In this document: one piece after another, positions 29,274-43,066 of the stretch | Layout of the letters: the number at the start of each line of letters is the position of its first letter | How positions within the stretch are numbered: position 1 is the first letter of the stretch | Source of the DNA: Georgenia sp. TF02-10 | GTDB lineage: Bacteria; Actinomycetota; Actinomycetes; Actinomycetales; Actinomycetaceae | Assembly: GCF_022759505.1 (NCBI RefSeq) | Contig: NZ_CP094289.1 | Coordinates: 2,418,001 to 2,482,000, forward strand | DNA: 64,000 nucleotides | Direction: 5' to 3' | Program-made: the position numbers and the translations under genes | Notes under the pieces: model-generated | The model's input: only the letters and a program-made list of their open reading frames with translations | Database searches by the model: none | What the model was told of the DNA's origin: nothing

Positions 29274-29498
29274 ATGAGGATCACATACGACAGAGACGCG
29301 GACGCGGCCTACATCTCGCTCGTGCAGAAGGTCGAGCCGGGAGAGGCGACCCGCCAGGTCCCCTTCATCGAGACGCCGAACAACGAGTCCCAGGTGACTC
29401 TTGATTTCGATGTCGAGGGCCATCTTCTGGGCATCGAAGTGCTCGTAGCGTCGCGGGCGCTCACGGCGGAATTGCTGGCTGAAGGTTCACCGGGATGA
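29274..29498 (+). CDS. DUF2283 family protein
   Basis: A 74-residue protein with the family pattern MRITYDRDADAAYISL, LDFDVEGHLLGIEVL and a C-terminal helix. ATG at 29274 follows GAAGGGG. The function of DUF2283 is unknown; members are often found near mobile DNA or toxin-antitoxin genes. The frame extends upstream to 28818 with no similarity. An ISL3 transposase relic begins just 18 bases downstream on the other strand. Confidence 0.85.
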   Translation: MRITYDRDADAAYISLVQKVEPGEATRQVPFIETPNNESQVTLDFDVEGHLLGIEVLVASRALTAELLAEGSPG

Positions 29499-29515
29499 GA
29501 TTTTCGGGCTCTTCG

Positions 29516-29742
29516 CAGTCGTGAACGTAGGCGGCCCCGGAACCCGCCGGCCTCGAGCAGGATCGGGCGATGTCGTGGGTGAGGTTGCGGAAGCCCAGGG
29601 CGGAGCGGCGCAGTTCGCGTCGCCCGTCGACCGTCTCGGTCGGGCCGTTGCTTATCCCTGCGCGGCCGACGCGGGCCGGGGTGCCGGTGGCCCGCTCGTG
29701 CAGAAGCCGGCACGACGTGCGCACGTCGGTCAAGGCGACGGG
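29516..29742 (-). pseudogene. ISL3-family transposase, C-terminal relic with frameshift
   Basis: The minus strand reads ISNGPTETVDGRRELRRS and ALGFRNLTHDIARS, the C-terminal signature of ISL3 transposases. After a one-base loss near 29560 it continues in another frame as LLEAGGFRGRLRSRL. The upstream catalytic domain is missing. It is the same family as the N-terminal relic at 11370-11837. Confidence 0.75.
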
Positions 29743-29868
29743 CCCACCGGTGCTGGCGCCGTCCGCGGTCACGAGCCGCTCGTGGTGGTTCTCGGATCGC
29801 CGCACCGGTGGGCAAGCGGCGACCAGCCCGATCCCGGTGCCGCGGTGACGATGCTCACCCTGACTGGG

Positions 29869-29906
29869 TTGACACCGATTCTCACCAAACTTGAGAATGT
29901 CTCTCA
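29869..29906 (+). promoter_or_regulatory. Double Zur-like operator over the znuA promoter
   Basis: Two 7-1-7 boxes of the Fur/Zur type lie side by side: TGACACC-G-ATTCTCA (29870-29884) and TGAGAAT-G-TCTCTCA (29892-29906), centres 22 bp apart. They cover a TTGACA -35 (29869-29874) and, 17 bases later, a TGAGAA -10 (29892-29897). The znuA ATG begins at 29906, only 8 bases past the -10, so the transcript is probably leaderless. A zur-like gene closes the operon. Confidence 0.65.
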
Positions 29907-30856
29907 TGAAGCGCCGTCTGTTGAGCGGGGCCGTGGCCCTCGCCGTCGCCCTGCCCCTGGCCGCCTGCAGCGCCGACGCGGCGCCGGACAGGAGCCCCGA
30001 CGGCAAGCTCGAGGTCCTGGCGGCGTTCTACCCGCTGCAGTACCTCGCGCAGGAGGTCGGCGGGGAGCACGTGGAGGTCTCCTCGCTCACCCCGGCCGGC
30101 GCGGAGCCCCACGACCTGGAGCTCTCGCCGAACGACGTCACCCGGCTCTCCGGCGCCGGGGCGGTGCTCTACCTCTCCGGCTTCCAGCCCGCCGTCGACG
30201 ACGCGGTCGCCCAGACCGAGCCGGAGCACGCGCTCGACGTCGCCGGCAGCGCGGACCTGCACGCGGCGGAGGACGGCGAGGACGACCACGCGGCCGAGGA
30301 GGACCACACAGCCGAGGACCACGCCGGCCACGACCACGGCAACCTCGACCCGCACTTCTGGCTGGACCCGGCCCGCCTCGCCCGGGTCGCCGAGGCCGTC
30401 GGCGAGGAGCTGGGCGCCGCCGACCCCGACAACGCCGACGCCTACGCCGCCGGCGCCGCCGACGTGCGCGAGCGCCTCCTCGGCCTCGACGCCGCCTACC
30501 GCGAGGGCCTCGCCCAGTGCCAGACCCGCACGATCGTCGTCGCCCACGAGGCCTACGGCTACCTCGCCGAGGCCTACGACCTCACCCAGGTCGGCCTGGC
30601 CGGCCTCGACCCGGAGACCGAGCCCTCCCCCGCCCGGCTGCGCGAGGTGGCCGAGGTGGCCCGCGAGGCCGGCACCACCACCATCTTCACCGAGTCCCTG
30701 GTCAACCCCGAGGTCGCCCAGACCCTGGCCGACGACCTGGGCCTGGCCACCGCGGTCCTGGACCCGGTCGAGGCGCAGGCGGACCCGGACGCCGACTACG
30801 CCGACGTGATGACCAGCAACCTCACCACCCTGCGCAGCGCGCTGGAGTGCGCATGA
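29906..30856 (+). CDS. znuA: Zinc ABC transporter substrate-binding lipoprotein ZnuA
   Basis: Captures zinc outside the membrane for ZnuBC. The 316-residue protein has a lipoprotein signal (LPLAACSAD, Cys21), metal-binding histidines in GAEPHDLELSP, DPHFWLDP and VVAHEAYGYL, and an Asp/His-rich flexible loop at about 114-146, typical for zinc and not manganese binders. ATG at 29906 is preferred over in-frame TTG and ATG codons just upstream. Its TGA overlaps the znuC ATG. Confidence 0.93.
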   Translation: MKRRLLSGAVALAVALPLAACSADAAPDRSPDGKLEVLAAFYPLQYLAQEVGGEHVEVSSLTPAGAEPHDLELSPNDVTRLSGAGAVLYLSGFQPAVDDAVAQTEPEHALDVAGSADLHAAEDGEDDHAAEEDHTAEDHAGHDHGNLDPHFWLDPARLARVAEAVGEELGAADPDNADAYAAGAADVRERLLGLDAAYREGLAQCQTRTIVVAHEAYGYLAEAYDLTQVGLAGLDPETEPSPARLREVAEVAREAGTTTIFTESLVNPEVAQTLADDLGLATAVLDPVEAQADPDADYADVMTSNLTTLRSALECA

Positions 30857-31635
30857 GCGCCGCCCCGCCGGTCCGGGCCCGCGACCTCGCCGTCGTCCTC
30901 GGCGGCCGCACCGTGCTGCGCGGGATCGACCTGACCGTCGGCACCGGCGAGATGGTCGCCCTGCTCGGCGCGAACGGCTCGGGCAAGTCCACCCTCGTCC
31001 GGGCGGTCCTCGGCACGCTGCCGGCGGCCCGCGGCACGGTCGAGCTGTTCGGTGCGGACGTGCGCCACCGCCGGCAGGTGCCCTGGCAGCGGGTGGGCTA
31101 CGCCCCGCAGCGGGTCACCGCCACCGCCGGCGTCCCGGCGACGGCGCTGGAGGTCGTCGCCGCCGGCCTGCTGGACCACCGGCGGCTGCGCCCCGGCGCC
31201 GGCTGGCGGGACCGGGCCCGGGAGGCGCTGGACGAGGTCGGGCTGGCCGACCGCGCCGGGGAGAGCGTGCAGACCTTCTCCGGCGGGCAGCAGCAGCGCG
31301 TCCTGATCGCCCGCGCGCTGGTGCGCCGCCCGGACCTGCTCGTCCTGGACGAGCCGCTCGCCGGCATCGACCGCGGCTCGGCCGAGGCCCTCGCCGCCAC
31401 CCTCACCGGGCTGCGCGAGCGGGGCACCACCCTGCTCGTCGTGCTGCACGAGCTCGGCGAGCTCGCCGGCCTGGTCCAGCGCGCCGTCGTCCTCCGGCAC
31501 GGCCGCGTGGTGCACGACGGCGCCCCGCCCGCCCCCGCCGCCGGCCACGCCCACCCCGACCACGACCACGTCCACCCGCACACCTCCGCCGTGGACCTCG
31601 CGCACGTGGCCCCCGACCTGTCCGTGGAGTGGTGA
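30853..31635 (+). CDS. znuC: Zinc ABC transporter ATP-binding protein ZnuC
   Basis: ATPase subunit of the zinc importer, 260 residues. Walker A is GANGSGKST, the Q-loop lies in YAPQR, the signature is FSGGQQQR, and Walker B is LLVLDEPLAG followed by the switch His in VVLHE. The C-terminus carries a His/Asp/Pro-rich stretch (HAHPDHDHVHPH), a likely zinc-sensing or storage tail. The ATG overlaps znuA (ATGA) and the stop overlaps znuB (TGATG). Confidence 0.95.
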   Translation: MSAAPPVRARDLAVVLGGRTVLRGIDLTVGTGEMVALLGANGSGKSTLVRAVLGTLPAARGTVELFGADVRHRRQVPWQRVGYAPQRVTATAGVPATALEVVAAGLLDHRRLRPGAGWRDRAREALDEVGLADRAGESVQTFSGGQQQRVLIARALVRRPDLLVLDEPLAGIDRGSAEALAATLTGLRERGTTLLVVLHELGELAGLVQRAVVLRHGRVVHDGAPPAPAAGHAHPDHDHVHPHTSAVDLAHVAPDLSVEW

Positions 31636-32540
31636 TGTCCACCCTCGCCCTCATGCTCAGCACCCCGCTCATGCAGCGGGCCCTGCTGGTCGCCCTGCTG
31701 GTCGGCCTGGCCGCCCCGGTGATCGGCACCTACCTCGTCCAGCGCCGCCTGGCCCTGCTCGGCGACGGCATCGGGCACATGGCCCTGACCGGGGTGGCCG
31801 CCGGCTGGCTGGTCGGCAACGCCGCCGCCCTCACCCCGCACGACGCGCTCGCCGTCCCCGGCGCCGCGGTGGCCGCCGTCGTGGGCGCGGTGCTGGTGGA
31901 GACCGTCCGGGCCCGCGGCAGGACCAGCGGGGACGTGGCCCTGGCCCTGATCTTCTACGGCGGGATCGCCGGCGGCGTGCTGCTCATCGGCGTCGCCGGG
32001 GGCACCTCGGCCAACCTCACCGGCTACCTCTTCGGGTCCGTCTCCACCGTGACGACGGCGGACCTGTGGCTGACCGTCGGGCTCGCCGTCGTCATCCTCG
32101 CGGTGGGCCTGGGGCTGCGGCCGGCGCTGTTCGCGCTGTGCCACGACGAGGAGTTCGCCCGGGCCAGCGGGCTGCCGGTGCGGGCCCTGAACCTGACCGT
32201 CGCGGTGCTCGCGGCGCTGACCGTGTCGGTGGCCATGCGGGTGGTCGGGGTCCTGCTGGTCTCGGCGCTGATGATCGTGCCGGTGGCCCTGGCCCAGCTC
32301 CTGGTCCGCTCCTTCCGGGCCACCATGGCGCTGGCGATGGTGGTCGGGGTGGTGGTGAGCGTGGTGGGGCTGTCGGTCACCTACTACGTGCCGCTCGCGC
32401 CGGGCGCCACGATCGTCCTGCTGGCCATCGCCGGCTACGCCGTAGCATCGGTGGTACGGCCGTTGCTCGGCCGTCCGGGGACCGGGCAGGACCCGCACCT
32501 GGACGTGGCCGACGACGTCGAGGTTGAGGAGGTCCGGTAG
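31635..32540 (+). CDS. znuB: Zinc ABC transporter permease ZnuB
   Basis: A 301-residue polytopic permease of the ABC-3 family with about eight to nine helices and family segments GTYLVQRRLALLGDGIGHMAL and ALTVSVAMRVVGVLLVSALM. Start overlaps the znuC stop by one base. Followed with no gap by the zur-like gene. Confidence 0.94.
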   Translation: MSTLALMLSTPLMQRALLVALLVGLAAPVIGTYLVQRRLALLGDGIGHMALTGVAAGWLVGNAAALTPHDALAVPGAAVAAVVGAVLVETVRARGRTSGDVALALIFYGGIAGGVLLIGVAGGTSANLTGYLFGSVSTVTTADLWLTVGLAVVILAVGLGLRPALFALCHDEEFARASGLPVRALNLTVAVLAALTVSVAMRVVGVLLVSALMIVPVALAQLLVRSFRATMALAMVVGVVVSVVGLSVTYYVPLAPGATIVLLAIAGYAVASVVRPLLGRPGTGQDPHLDVADDVEVEEVR

Positions 32541-32951
32541 ATGGTGCGGATGACGCGGCAGCGCTCGGCGGTCAGCGAGCTCCTCGGGCAGACCGCCGAC
32601 TTCCGCTCGGCCCAGCAGCTGCACGAGTCGCTGCGGGCGGCCGGGGAGTCCGTCGGCCTGGCCACGGTGTACCGCACGCTGCAGGCCCTGGCCGACGCCG
32701 GCGAGGTGGACGTGCTGCGGGCGGACGACGGCGAGAGCCTGTACCGCCGCTGCGCCCGGCGCGAGCACCACCACCACCTGGTCTGCCGGGAGTGCGGGCG
32801 GACCGAGGAGGTGGCCGGGGAGGACCTCGAGCGGTGGGCCGCCCGCACCGCCGTCGAGCACGGGTTCGTGGACGTGGACCACACCGCGGAGATCTTCGGC
32901 ACCTGCGCCGCGTGCGCGGCGCGGGCGCACCGCGAGGCGGCCCGTGCCTGA
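32541..32951 (+). CDS. zur: Fur-family zinc uptake regulator (Zur)
   Basis: A 136-residue metal-dependent repressor, last gene of the zinc operon and so likely to regulate it. Winged helix in the first 75 residues (LATVYRTLQALADAGEVD), metal-binding histidines in REHHHHLVC, and structural zinc pairs CRECG and CAAC. ATG directly follows the znuB stop and a GAGGAGG site. Zur is preferred over Fur because of the znu context and the operator before znuA. Confidence 0.92.
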   Translation: MVRMTRQRSAVSELLGQTADFRSAQQLHESLRAAGESVGLATVYRTLQALADAGEVDVLRADDGESLYRRCARREHHHHLVCRECGRTEEVAGEDLERWAARTAVEHGFVDVDHTAEIFGTCAACAARAHREAARA

Positions 32952-33507
32952 CTTCCTCGCCTCCTGGCCCTTCTGGCTGGTGTTCGCCTTCATGTACTCC
33001 GGCGCCACCCTGCGGGGCCAGGCCACCTACTGGGTGGGGCGGGTGGTCACCGAGCAGACCCTCGCCCGGGTGCGGCCGCGGAGCGGGTGGGCGCTCCGGG
33101 CGCACCGGTGGCTGGCCGGGGAGGGCACCGAGCGCGGGATCGCCGCGATCCGCCGGTGGGGACTGGTCGTGGTGCCGCTGTCCTACCTCACGGTGGGCTT
33201 CCAGACCATGGTCAACGCCGGCGCCGGGGTGCTGCGGATCGGCTGGGGCCGGTACAGCCTCGCCCAGGTCCCCGGGGCGCTGGCCTGGGCGCTGATCTAC
33301 TCCACGGTCGGCTGGGCGGTGTGGACGGCGGCCCTGGCCGCGGCGGCCGGCTCGCCGGCCGGGCTGGCGGTGATCCTCGCCGCCGCGGTGGTCGTCGCGG
33401 CCGTCGTGGTGCGCCGACGGCGACGGCGGCGGGCCGGCGACGACGCGCCGGTGCTGCTCGCGGACGCCGCGGAGCGGCCGGCGGGCGGCGGGCCCGGGGG
33501 CCGGTAG
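32944..33507 (+). CDS. DedA-like membrane protein
   Basis: A 187-residue protein with several helices and the DedA/VTT-like segment VVPLSYLTVGFQTMVNAGAGVLRI, then a C-terminal Arg-rich tail. GTG start overlaps the zur stop by 8 bases. DedA proteins are implicated in lipid carrier flipping (undecaprenyl phosphate), which is notable next to uppS, though that link is inference. Somewhat shorter than usual family members (about 200-220). Confidence 0.75.
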   Translation: MPDFLASWPFWLVFAFMYSGATLRGQATYWVGRVVTEQTLARVRPRSGWALRAHRWLAGEGTERGIAAIRRWGLVVVPLSYLTVGFQTMVNAGAGVLRIGWGRYSLAQVPGALAWALIYSTVGWAVWTAALAAAAGSPAGLAVILAAAVVVAAVVVRRRRRRRAGDDAPVLLADAAERPAGGGPGGR

Positions 33508-33538
33508 GCGGGCCTGACCCGCGCCGTCGTACCCGCGC

Positions 33539-34324
33539 TCACCCCGCCGTCGCCGGCCGGTCCACGGCGGCGCCGTAGCGGCGGTCCCGGCGGGCGTAGG
33601 TCTCCACCGCCCGCCACAGGGTGCGCCGGTCCACGTCCGGCCAGGCTTCCTCGACGAAGACCAGCTCGGCGTAGGCGGACTGCCAGAGCAGGAAGTTGGA
33701 GGTGCGCTGCTCCCCGCCGGTGCGCAGGAACATGTCCACGTCGGGCAGGTCCGGCTCGTCCAGGTGGCGTGCCACGGTCCGCTCGGTCACCCGGTCCGGG
33801 TCCAGCCGGCCCGCGGCCGCCTCCCGCGCGATGGCCCGGGCGGCGTCGGCGATCTCGGCGCGCCCGCCGTAGTTCACGCACATGGTCAGCGTGCACACGG
33901 TGTTCGCCCGGGTCTGCTCCTCGGCGCGCTCGAGCTCGGCGATCACCGAGCGCCACAGCCGGGGCCGGCGCCCGGCCCACCGCACCCGCACCCCCCAGGC
34001 GTCCATCTGGTCCCGCCGCCGGTGCAGCACGTCCCGGTTGAACCCCATCAGGAAGCGGACCTCCTCCGGCGAGCGCTTCCAGTTCTCCGTGGAGAAGGCG
34101 TAGGCGGAGACGTGGCTGATGCCAAGCTCGATCGCGCCGGCGACGACGTCCAGCAGCGCCGCCTCGCCGGCCTTGTGGCCCTCGGTCCGCGGCAGCCCGT
34201 GGGCGTTGGCCCACCGGCCGTTGCCGTCCATGACGACGGCGACGTGCCGGGGCACGAACCGGGCGTCGATCACCGGCGGGCGGGCGCCGGAGGGGTGCGG
34301 CGGCGGCGGGACGGGCGCCGTCAT
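33539..34324 (-). CDS. uppS: Isoprenyl transferase (undecaprenyl diphosphate synthase type)
   Basis: Builds the C50-C55 polyprenyl carrier for cell-wall synthesis. The 261-residue cis-prenyltransferase has the catalytic Asp in [12 protein letters not shown], the [13 protein letters not shown] motif, and the [15 protein letters not shown] and [11 protein letters not shown] motifs. The ATG overlaps the recO stop (ATGA). The frame extends upstream inside recO and is not used. Confidence 0.95.
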   Translation of the reverse strand: MTAPVPPPPHPSGARPPVIDARFVPRHVAVVMDGNGRWANAHGLPRTEGHKAGEAALLDVVAGAIELGISHVSAYAFSTENWKRSPEEVRFLMGFNRDVLHRRRDQMDAWGVRVRWAGRRPRLWRSVIAELERAEEQTRANTVCTLTMCVNYGGRAEIADAARAIAREAAAGRLDPDRVTERTVARHLDEPDLPDVDMFLRTGGEQRTSNFLLWQSAYAELVFVEEAWPDVDRRTLWRAVETYARRDRRYGAAVDRPATAG

Positions 34325-35052
34325 GCGCGTTCCACCAGCCGCAGGGACCGCAGCTGGCGCTCCAGGTGCCACTGGAGGTAGGCGGCCACCAGCCCGGAGA
34401 CCTCCTTGCGGTGCCGGGGCGCGGCGGCGTCGGCCTCGGCCCAGTCCCCCGAGAGCAGGGCGCCGAGGAGGGACATCGTCTCCGGGGCGGGCGCCGCGGA
34501 GCCCGGCGGGCGGCACCGGTCGCACACCGCGCCGCCGACGGCGACCGCCCAGGCCCGGTGCGGGCCGGGCGCCCCGCACCGGGCGCAGTCGTAGCAGCTC
34601 GGCGCCCACCCGGCGACGGCGAGGGCGCGCAGCAGGTAGGAGTCCAGCACCAGGGTGGCGGCGTGCCGGCGGGTGGCCAGGGCGTGCAGCGCCCCGACCA
34701 GGAGGAGGTACTGCTGGGGGGCGGGCTCGCGCTCGACCTCGGTGAGCCGGACGGCCGTCTCGACCATCGCCGTCGCCGTGGTGTACAGGCCGTAGTCGGT
34801 GCCGAGGGAGCGGCCGTACGGGGCGATGGTGTCCACCTGGGTGACCGTGTCGAGGCTGCGGCCGGTGTGGAGCTGGACGTCGACGACCCCGAACGGCTCG
34901 AGCCGGGCGCCGAACTTGCTGGTGGTGCGGCGCACGCCCTTGGCGACGGCGCGGACCTGGCCGTGCTCGCGGGTGAGCAGGGTGAGGATGCGGTCGGCCT
35001 CGCCGAGCTTGTGGGTCCGCAGCACCACCGCCTCGTCCCGGTAGAGCTTCAC
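34321..35052 (-). CDS. recO: DNA repair protein RecO
   Basis: Loads RecA in the RecF pathway. The 243-residue protein has an N-terminal OB fold ([20 protein letters not shown]), a helical domain, and a zinc site (CYDCARCG and CDRC). GTG start at 35052. It is translationally coupled to uppS, a frequent actinobacterial pair. The spacer to leuA holds two exact 17-bp repeats (GCCGTCGGGCAGCACGG). Confidence 0.95.
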   Translation of the reverse strand: MKLYRDEAVVLRTHKLGEADRILTLLTREHGQVRAVAKGVRRTTSKFGARLEPFGVVDVQLHTGRSLDTVTQVDTIAPYGRSLGTDYGLYTTATAMVETAVRLTEVEREPAPQQYLLLVGALHALATRRHAATLVLDSYLLRALAVAGWAPSCYDCARCGAPGPHRAWAVAVGGAVCDRCRPPGSAAPAPETMSLLGALLSGDWAEADAAAPRHRKEVSGLVAAYLQWHLERQLRSLRLVERA

Positions 35053-35179
35053 CGGGCCATCATCTCAGGCCCGGCGCGGGGCACCCGCCGCCGCGCCGGG
35101 CCGGCGCAAGGGTCGCGATCGCCGTCGGGCAGCACGGCACCGGCCGCCGTCGGGCAGCACGGTCCGGCCGCCGTCGGCG

Positions 35180-39608
<4,429 letters not shown>

Positions 39609-39894
39609 GCCACCCCACACCACGACGGCGATGCCGGCGCTCCTCCCACGGCTCACCCGGGCGCGCCGGGCGGCGATCACCGACCAGACCGGGCTCGGGG
39701 CGCACCAGCGCGGTGGGCATGGGTCCTCAGGGCGAGGACTGCGGCGGCACAGGCGGCGGCCTCGGGAACCCCCTCGGCGGCTGATCCGGCGGCAGTCGCT
39801 GAGCAGTGCCCTGCTGTGCCAGCCGAGGCCGGTGGCGGTCCCGTCACATGGCGCCCACCGTGCGGCCGCTGCGGGCGGTCGCCGTCCGAGCCGG

Positions 39895-40896
39895 TCACGG
39901 CTCGGGACGGTGGAGTCGTCGTAGCACCAGGGCCAGCTGGAGGCGCAGCCGTCCATGGGCCTCGGTGATCGGCCAGCCCAGGTATCGCTCGGCCCTGGCC
40001 AGGCGCTCCTGCAGGGAGGAGTGGTGGATCACCAGCCGCGCGGCGGCCGCCCGCCGGCTGGTCGTGGACGCGACGGCCTCCAGGGTGGCCAGCATCCACG
40101 GTGCGGCCGTGGCGGCCTGGTGCAGGGCGGTCTCGTCCGGGGTCAGCGGCGTGTCCGGGCCGACGTGCTGGGCCAGCAGGGCCAGCCCGCCCATCTGCTC
40201 GGCGTGCACGATCCGCGGGCCGGGATCGGCGGGGGTACCTGCGGCGGTGAGCCGCAGCGCCAGCCGTGCCCGGGCCCAGGAGGCGGGCAGGTCGAGCACC
40301 GGCACGGCCGGACCGATCCCGGCCCGGCCCGCCGGGGACGCGTCGGCAGACCCGTCCGTCGCCGCCTGGATGCGCACACCGGACCCCGGCAGGGCGACGG
40401 CCCGGGCCAGGCCGGTGAGCGGCAGCCGCAGCTGGTGCGCGGCGTGGCGCCGGATCCGCTCCGAGGCGCCGGCGTCGACGAGGACCTCGGCCCATTCGGT
40501 CTCGTCCGTCTCGCGGCGGTCCCGGCCGTGGGTACGGTCGAGGACCTCGAGGGTCAGGGCGGCGGCGCGCTCGAGCACGACCGCGTCGATGGTGCGCGCC
40601 GGCGGCATTCGTTCCAGCCAGAGCAGCGCCCCGTCCTCCCCGACCGTGGCGCTCAGCCAGCGGGGGTCCGGAGGGGTGGCGTCGTGGCGCGCCTGGCCGC
40701 GCTCGTCCACGCGCAGGCCAGTCCGGTGGTGGGGGTCCAGGAACCCGGCTGCCGCTCCGGTCAGGGTCACAGCACCGCGCACGACGGCCGGGAGGCCCGG
40801 GCGGGCGGCGGCGAGGGCGTCGAAGTAGGTGATCGCCCGCAGGGCCGCCCCTGCCTCCGGGTCCAGGGCGGAGAGCCGCAGGATGAGGTCCTTCAC
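39895..40896 (-). CDS. PucR-type helix-turn-helix regulator
   Basis: A 333-residue protein with an N-terminal GAF-like sensor region and a C-terminal PucR-type helix-turn-helix (RRAAAARLVIHHSSLQERLARAERYLGW). GTG start at 40896 follows AGAGGATGAAG. It lies 92 bases downstream of an esterase gene on the same strand, so probably regulates it; the inducer is unknown. The frame runs upstream into the esterase gene and is not used. Confidence 0.8.
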   Translation of the reverse strand: MKDLILRLSALDPEAGAALRAITYFDALAAARPGLPAVVRGAVTLTGAAAGFLDPHHRTGLRVDERGQARHDATPPDPRWLSATVGEDGALLWLERMPPARTIDAVVLERAAALTLEVLDRTHGRDRRETDETEWAEVLVDAGASERIRRHAAHQLRLPLTGLARAVALPGSGVRIQAATDGSADASPAGRAGIGPAVPVLDLPASWARARLALRLTAAGTPADPGPRIVHAEQMGGLALLAQHVGPDTPLTPDETALHQAATAAPWMLATLEAVASTTSRRAAAARLVIHHSSLQERLARAERYLGWPITEAHGRLRLQLALVLRRLHRPEP

Positions 40897-40988
40897 CGCT
40901 TCATCCTCTTCTCCCTGGTGCCCGCGCCACCAGGGTGGCCCACCACCGGGGGTGGGGGGCCACCCTGGCGGTGGGCTCCGGCTGGCCG

Positions 40989-42002
40989 TCAGGCGTCGAG
41001 CAGCCGCCGCAACCAGGCCAGGCGGGCCGCCTGCGTCTGCACGGAGATCGGTGCGGTCGGGACGAAGCCGTCGTACCCGTGGCACCCGCCGGGCCACACG
41101 TGCAGCTCGGCCACCCCGCCGGCGGCCCAGATGCGGGAGGCGTAGGCGACATCCTCGTCGCGGAACGTCTCGGCCGAGCCGACGTCGATGAGCGCCGGGG
41201 GCAGCCCGGACAGGTCGGTCGCCCGAGCCGGGGCCGCATAGGGAGAGACGTCCGGACCGCCGGCTGCCTGGCCCAGCAGGGCCGTCCACCCGGTCTCGTT
41301 GGAGGTCCGGTCCCAGATGCCCAGTCCGGCCATCTGATGCGCGGAGACCGTGTCGTTGCGGTCATCGAGCATCGGGCACATGAGCAGCTGGCCGAGCAGC
41401 GCCGGCCCGCCGCGGTCCCGGGCGAGCAGCGCGACCGCCGCGGCCAGGCCGCCTCCGGCGCTCGCGCCGGCGATGACGATCCGCCGGGGGTCCACCCCGA
41501 GCTCCTCGGCGTTCTCCGCCAGCCAGACCAGCCCGGCGTAGCAGTCCTCCACCGGTCCGGGGTGCGGGGTCTCCGGCGCGAGCCGGTAGTCCACCGACAC
41601 CACTGCCAGGTTCAGCTCCTCGGCCCAGTCCAGGACCCCTGGCAGGCCCGTGCGGGCATCGCCGATCACCATGCCTCCGCCGTGGGTGTGGTAGATCGCG
41701 GCGACAGCCCCGGTCGCCGCGCTGGGGCGGCAGATGAGCACCGGCACCTCGGGCGCACCTGCGGGGCCGGGCACCCGCCGTTCCTGGACCTCGAAGGCCC
41801 CGCCGCGAGCCAGGTCCTCGTCCGAGGGCGGCTCCACCGTCAGGCCGCCCTGCCGCAGCGCCGGGAGGCTCTCGAGCGTGAAGGCATCCGGCGGGAGGGC
41901 CTGATGAATCAGTGGCAGAGCGGCGGCGACCTCCGGATCGAACGGTACGGGCGGGCCGATCTCTGCTGTGGAGACCGAGGTTGGTGGCAACGCCTTCGTC
42001 AT
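40989..42002 (-). CDS. Alpha/beta hydrolase, hormone-sensitive-lipase type esterase
   Basis: A 337-residue carboxylesterase. The oxyanion motif THGGGMVIG, nucleophile elbow GASAGG, the acid in the DVGSAETFRDED segment and His in GGCHGYDGF make a full HSL-family (family IV) set. No signal peptide. ATG at 42002. The preferred substrate is not predictable; short acyl esters are usual for the family. Confidence 0.92.
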   Translation of the reverse strand: MTKALPPTSVSTAEIGPPVPFDPEVAAALPLIHQALPPDAFTLESLPALRQGGLTVEPPSDEDLARGGAFEVQERRVPGPAGAPEVPVLICRPSAATGAVAAIYHTHGGGMVIGDARTGLPGVLDWAEELNLAVVSVDYRLAPETPHPGPVEDCYAGLVWLAENAEELGVDPRRIVIAGASAGGGLAAAVALLARDRGGPALLGQLLMCPMLDDRNDTVSAHQMAGLGIWDRTSNETGWTALLGQAAGGPDVSPYAAPARATDLSGLPPALIDVGSAETFRDEDVAYASRIWAAGGVAELHVWPGGCHGYDGFVPTAPISVQTQAARLAWLRRLLDA

Positions 42003-42348
42003 GGAACACCCCTAGATCGACACTCCAGCGTCCGAGGTGACGCCGGTCACCCGACCATGGTGTCTCGGCTGCCCGGCGGCAAGCCGTCAGGCGGCGGGAA
42101 ATGTCCGCCAGACGGCGGGGTGGATATTCCTGGAGCGTCCGTCGGATCGACGCTCAGCCTCGTTCTGCCGCGCTCTGACCCACGGCCACGGTATGAGGCG
42201 TATGCACGACAGCCATTGCTGACCGCGGAGCCCGCGACTTCTTCGGGATGCTCCTGGTGAGCACCACAAGATGCGGACCTCATCGGCGTTCGGGCCCTGC
42301 ACGTTGCGATTGTTCGCCTGCTCAGGCCCATGCAGCAACAGGCCCGGG
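42003..42348. other. Gene-free spacer
   Basis: 346 bp with no credible coding frame, containing a few CCGTCAGGCGG-like repeats. It separates the esterase from the scrambled kinase/DUF4353 remains. Confidence 0.4.
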
Positions 42349-43066
42349 TCAGGAGGCCGTCGCGGTGCCCAGCGACGTGGCGCCGGAGAGGTCGCCGGCG
42401 GAGGCGAGCCCACCGGTCGTCTCGGCGTCGACGGTGCCGCCGACGAAGACCTCGTAGGTCTGGCCGGGCTCGAGGTCCGGGGAGGAGAAGACGAAGGAGG
42501 AGAAGTCCTTGGTGGATTCGAAGACGGCGACCGTGGTGCCGTCGTCGGCGACGATCTGCAGCACCGCTCCGGCCGGCTCGGTGCCGCCGAGCCGGAGCCC
42601 GAGCACCGCCTGGTCGCCGTCGGCGGGGGCCTGCGCCATGCCCGCGCTGCCGGCGGCGGCGAGCGTCCCGCCGCTGATGTCGAAGGTGCCCTGGACGTCG
42701 ATCGCACCGTTCATCTCCTCGGTGGGGCCGCTGACGACGACGGTGCCGCCGCTCATCGTGGCGGTGCCGTTGGAGTCGACGCCGTCGCCGTCGGCGTCCA
42801 TCACCACGGTGCCGCCGGTGATCGTCAGGCTGTAGTCGCCGACGGCGAACTCGTCCTGGCCACCGCCGCCGGGACCGCCCGCGCCTGGCTGGCCCGCGCC
42901 GGGCTGGCCCGCTGGGTCCTGCTGGCCAGAGCCGTCGTTGCCGCCGGCGACGTTGATGCCGTCGTCCGTGGTGGTGAGGGTGACGGAGCCGCCGCTGATG
43001 GTCATGTTCGCCGCCTCGAGCCCTTCGTACGCGCCGGGGATCGTCGTCGTGCCGCCGCTGACGGTC
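42349..43066 (-). pseudogene. DUF4353-like carbohydrate-binding protein, C-terminal fragment
   Basis: The minus strand reads VSGGTTTIPGAYEGLEAANM, TISGGSVTLTTTDDGINVAGG, then Gly/Gln/Pro-rich sequence, SLTITGGTVVMDADGDGVDSNG and a C-terminal beta domain. This is the beta-helix pattern of DUF4353 'carbohydrate-binding domain' proteins. It breaks at 43066, where histidine-kinase code begins on the same strand. A missing piece of the gene (SADDAVHADADLT) lies inverted at 43240-43293. The N-terminus and signal peptide are gone. Confidence 0.8.

Noticed and set aside
29461-30006. Open frame of 181 residues taken as one gene
   Set aside because: Only the middle part matches ISL3 transposase ends; the first part is antisense to the znuA signal region. 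Annotated as a relic instead.
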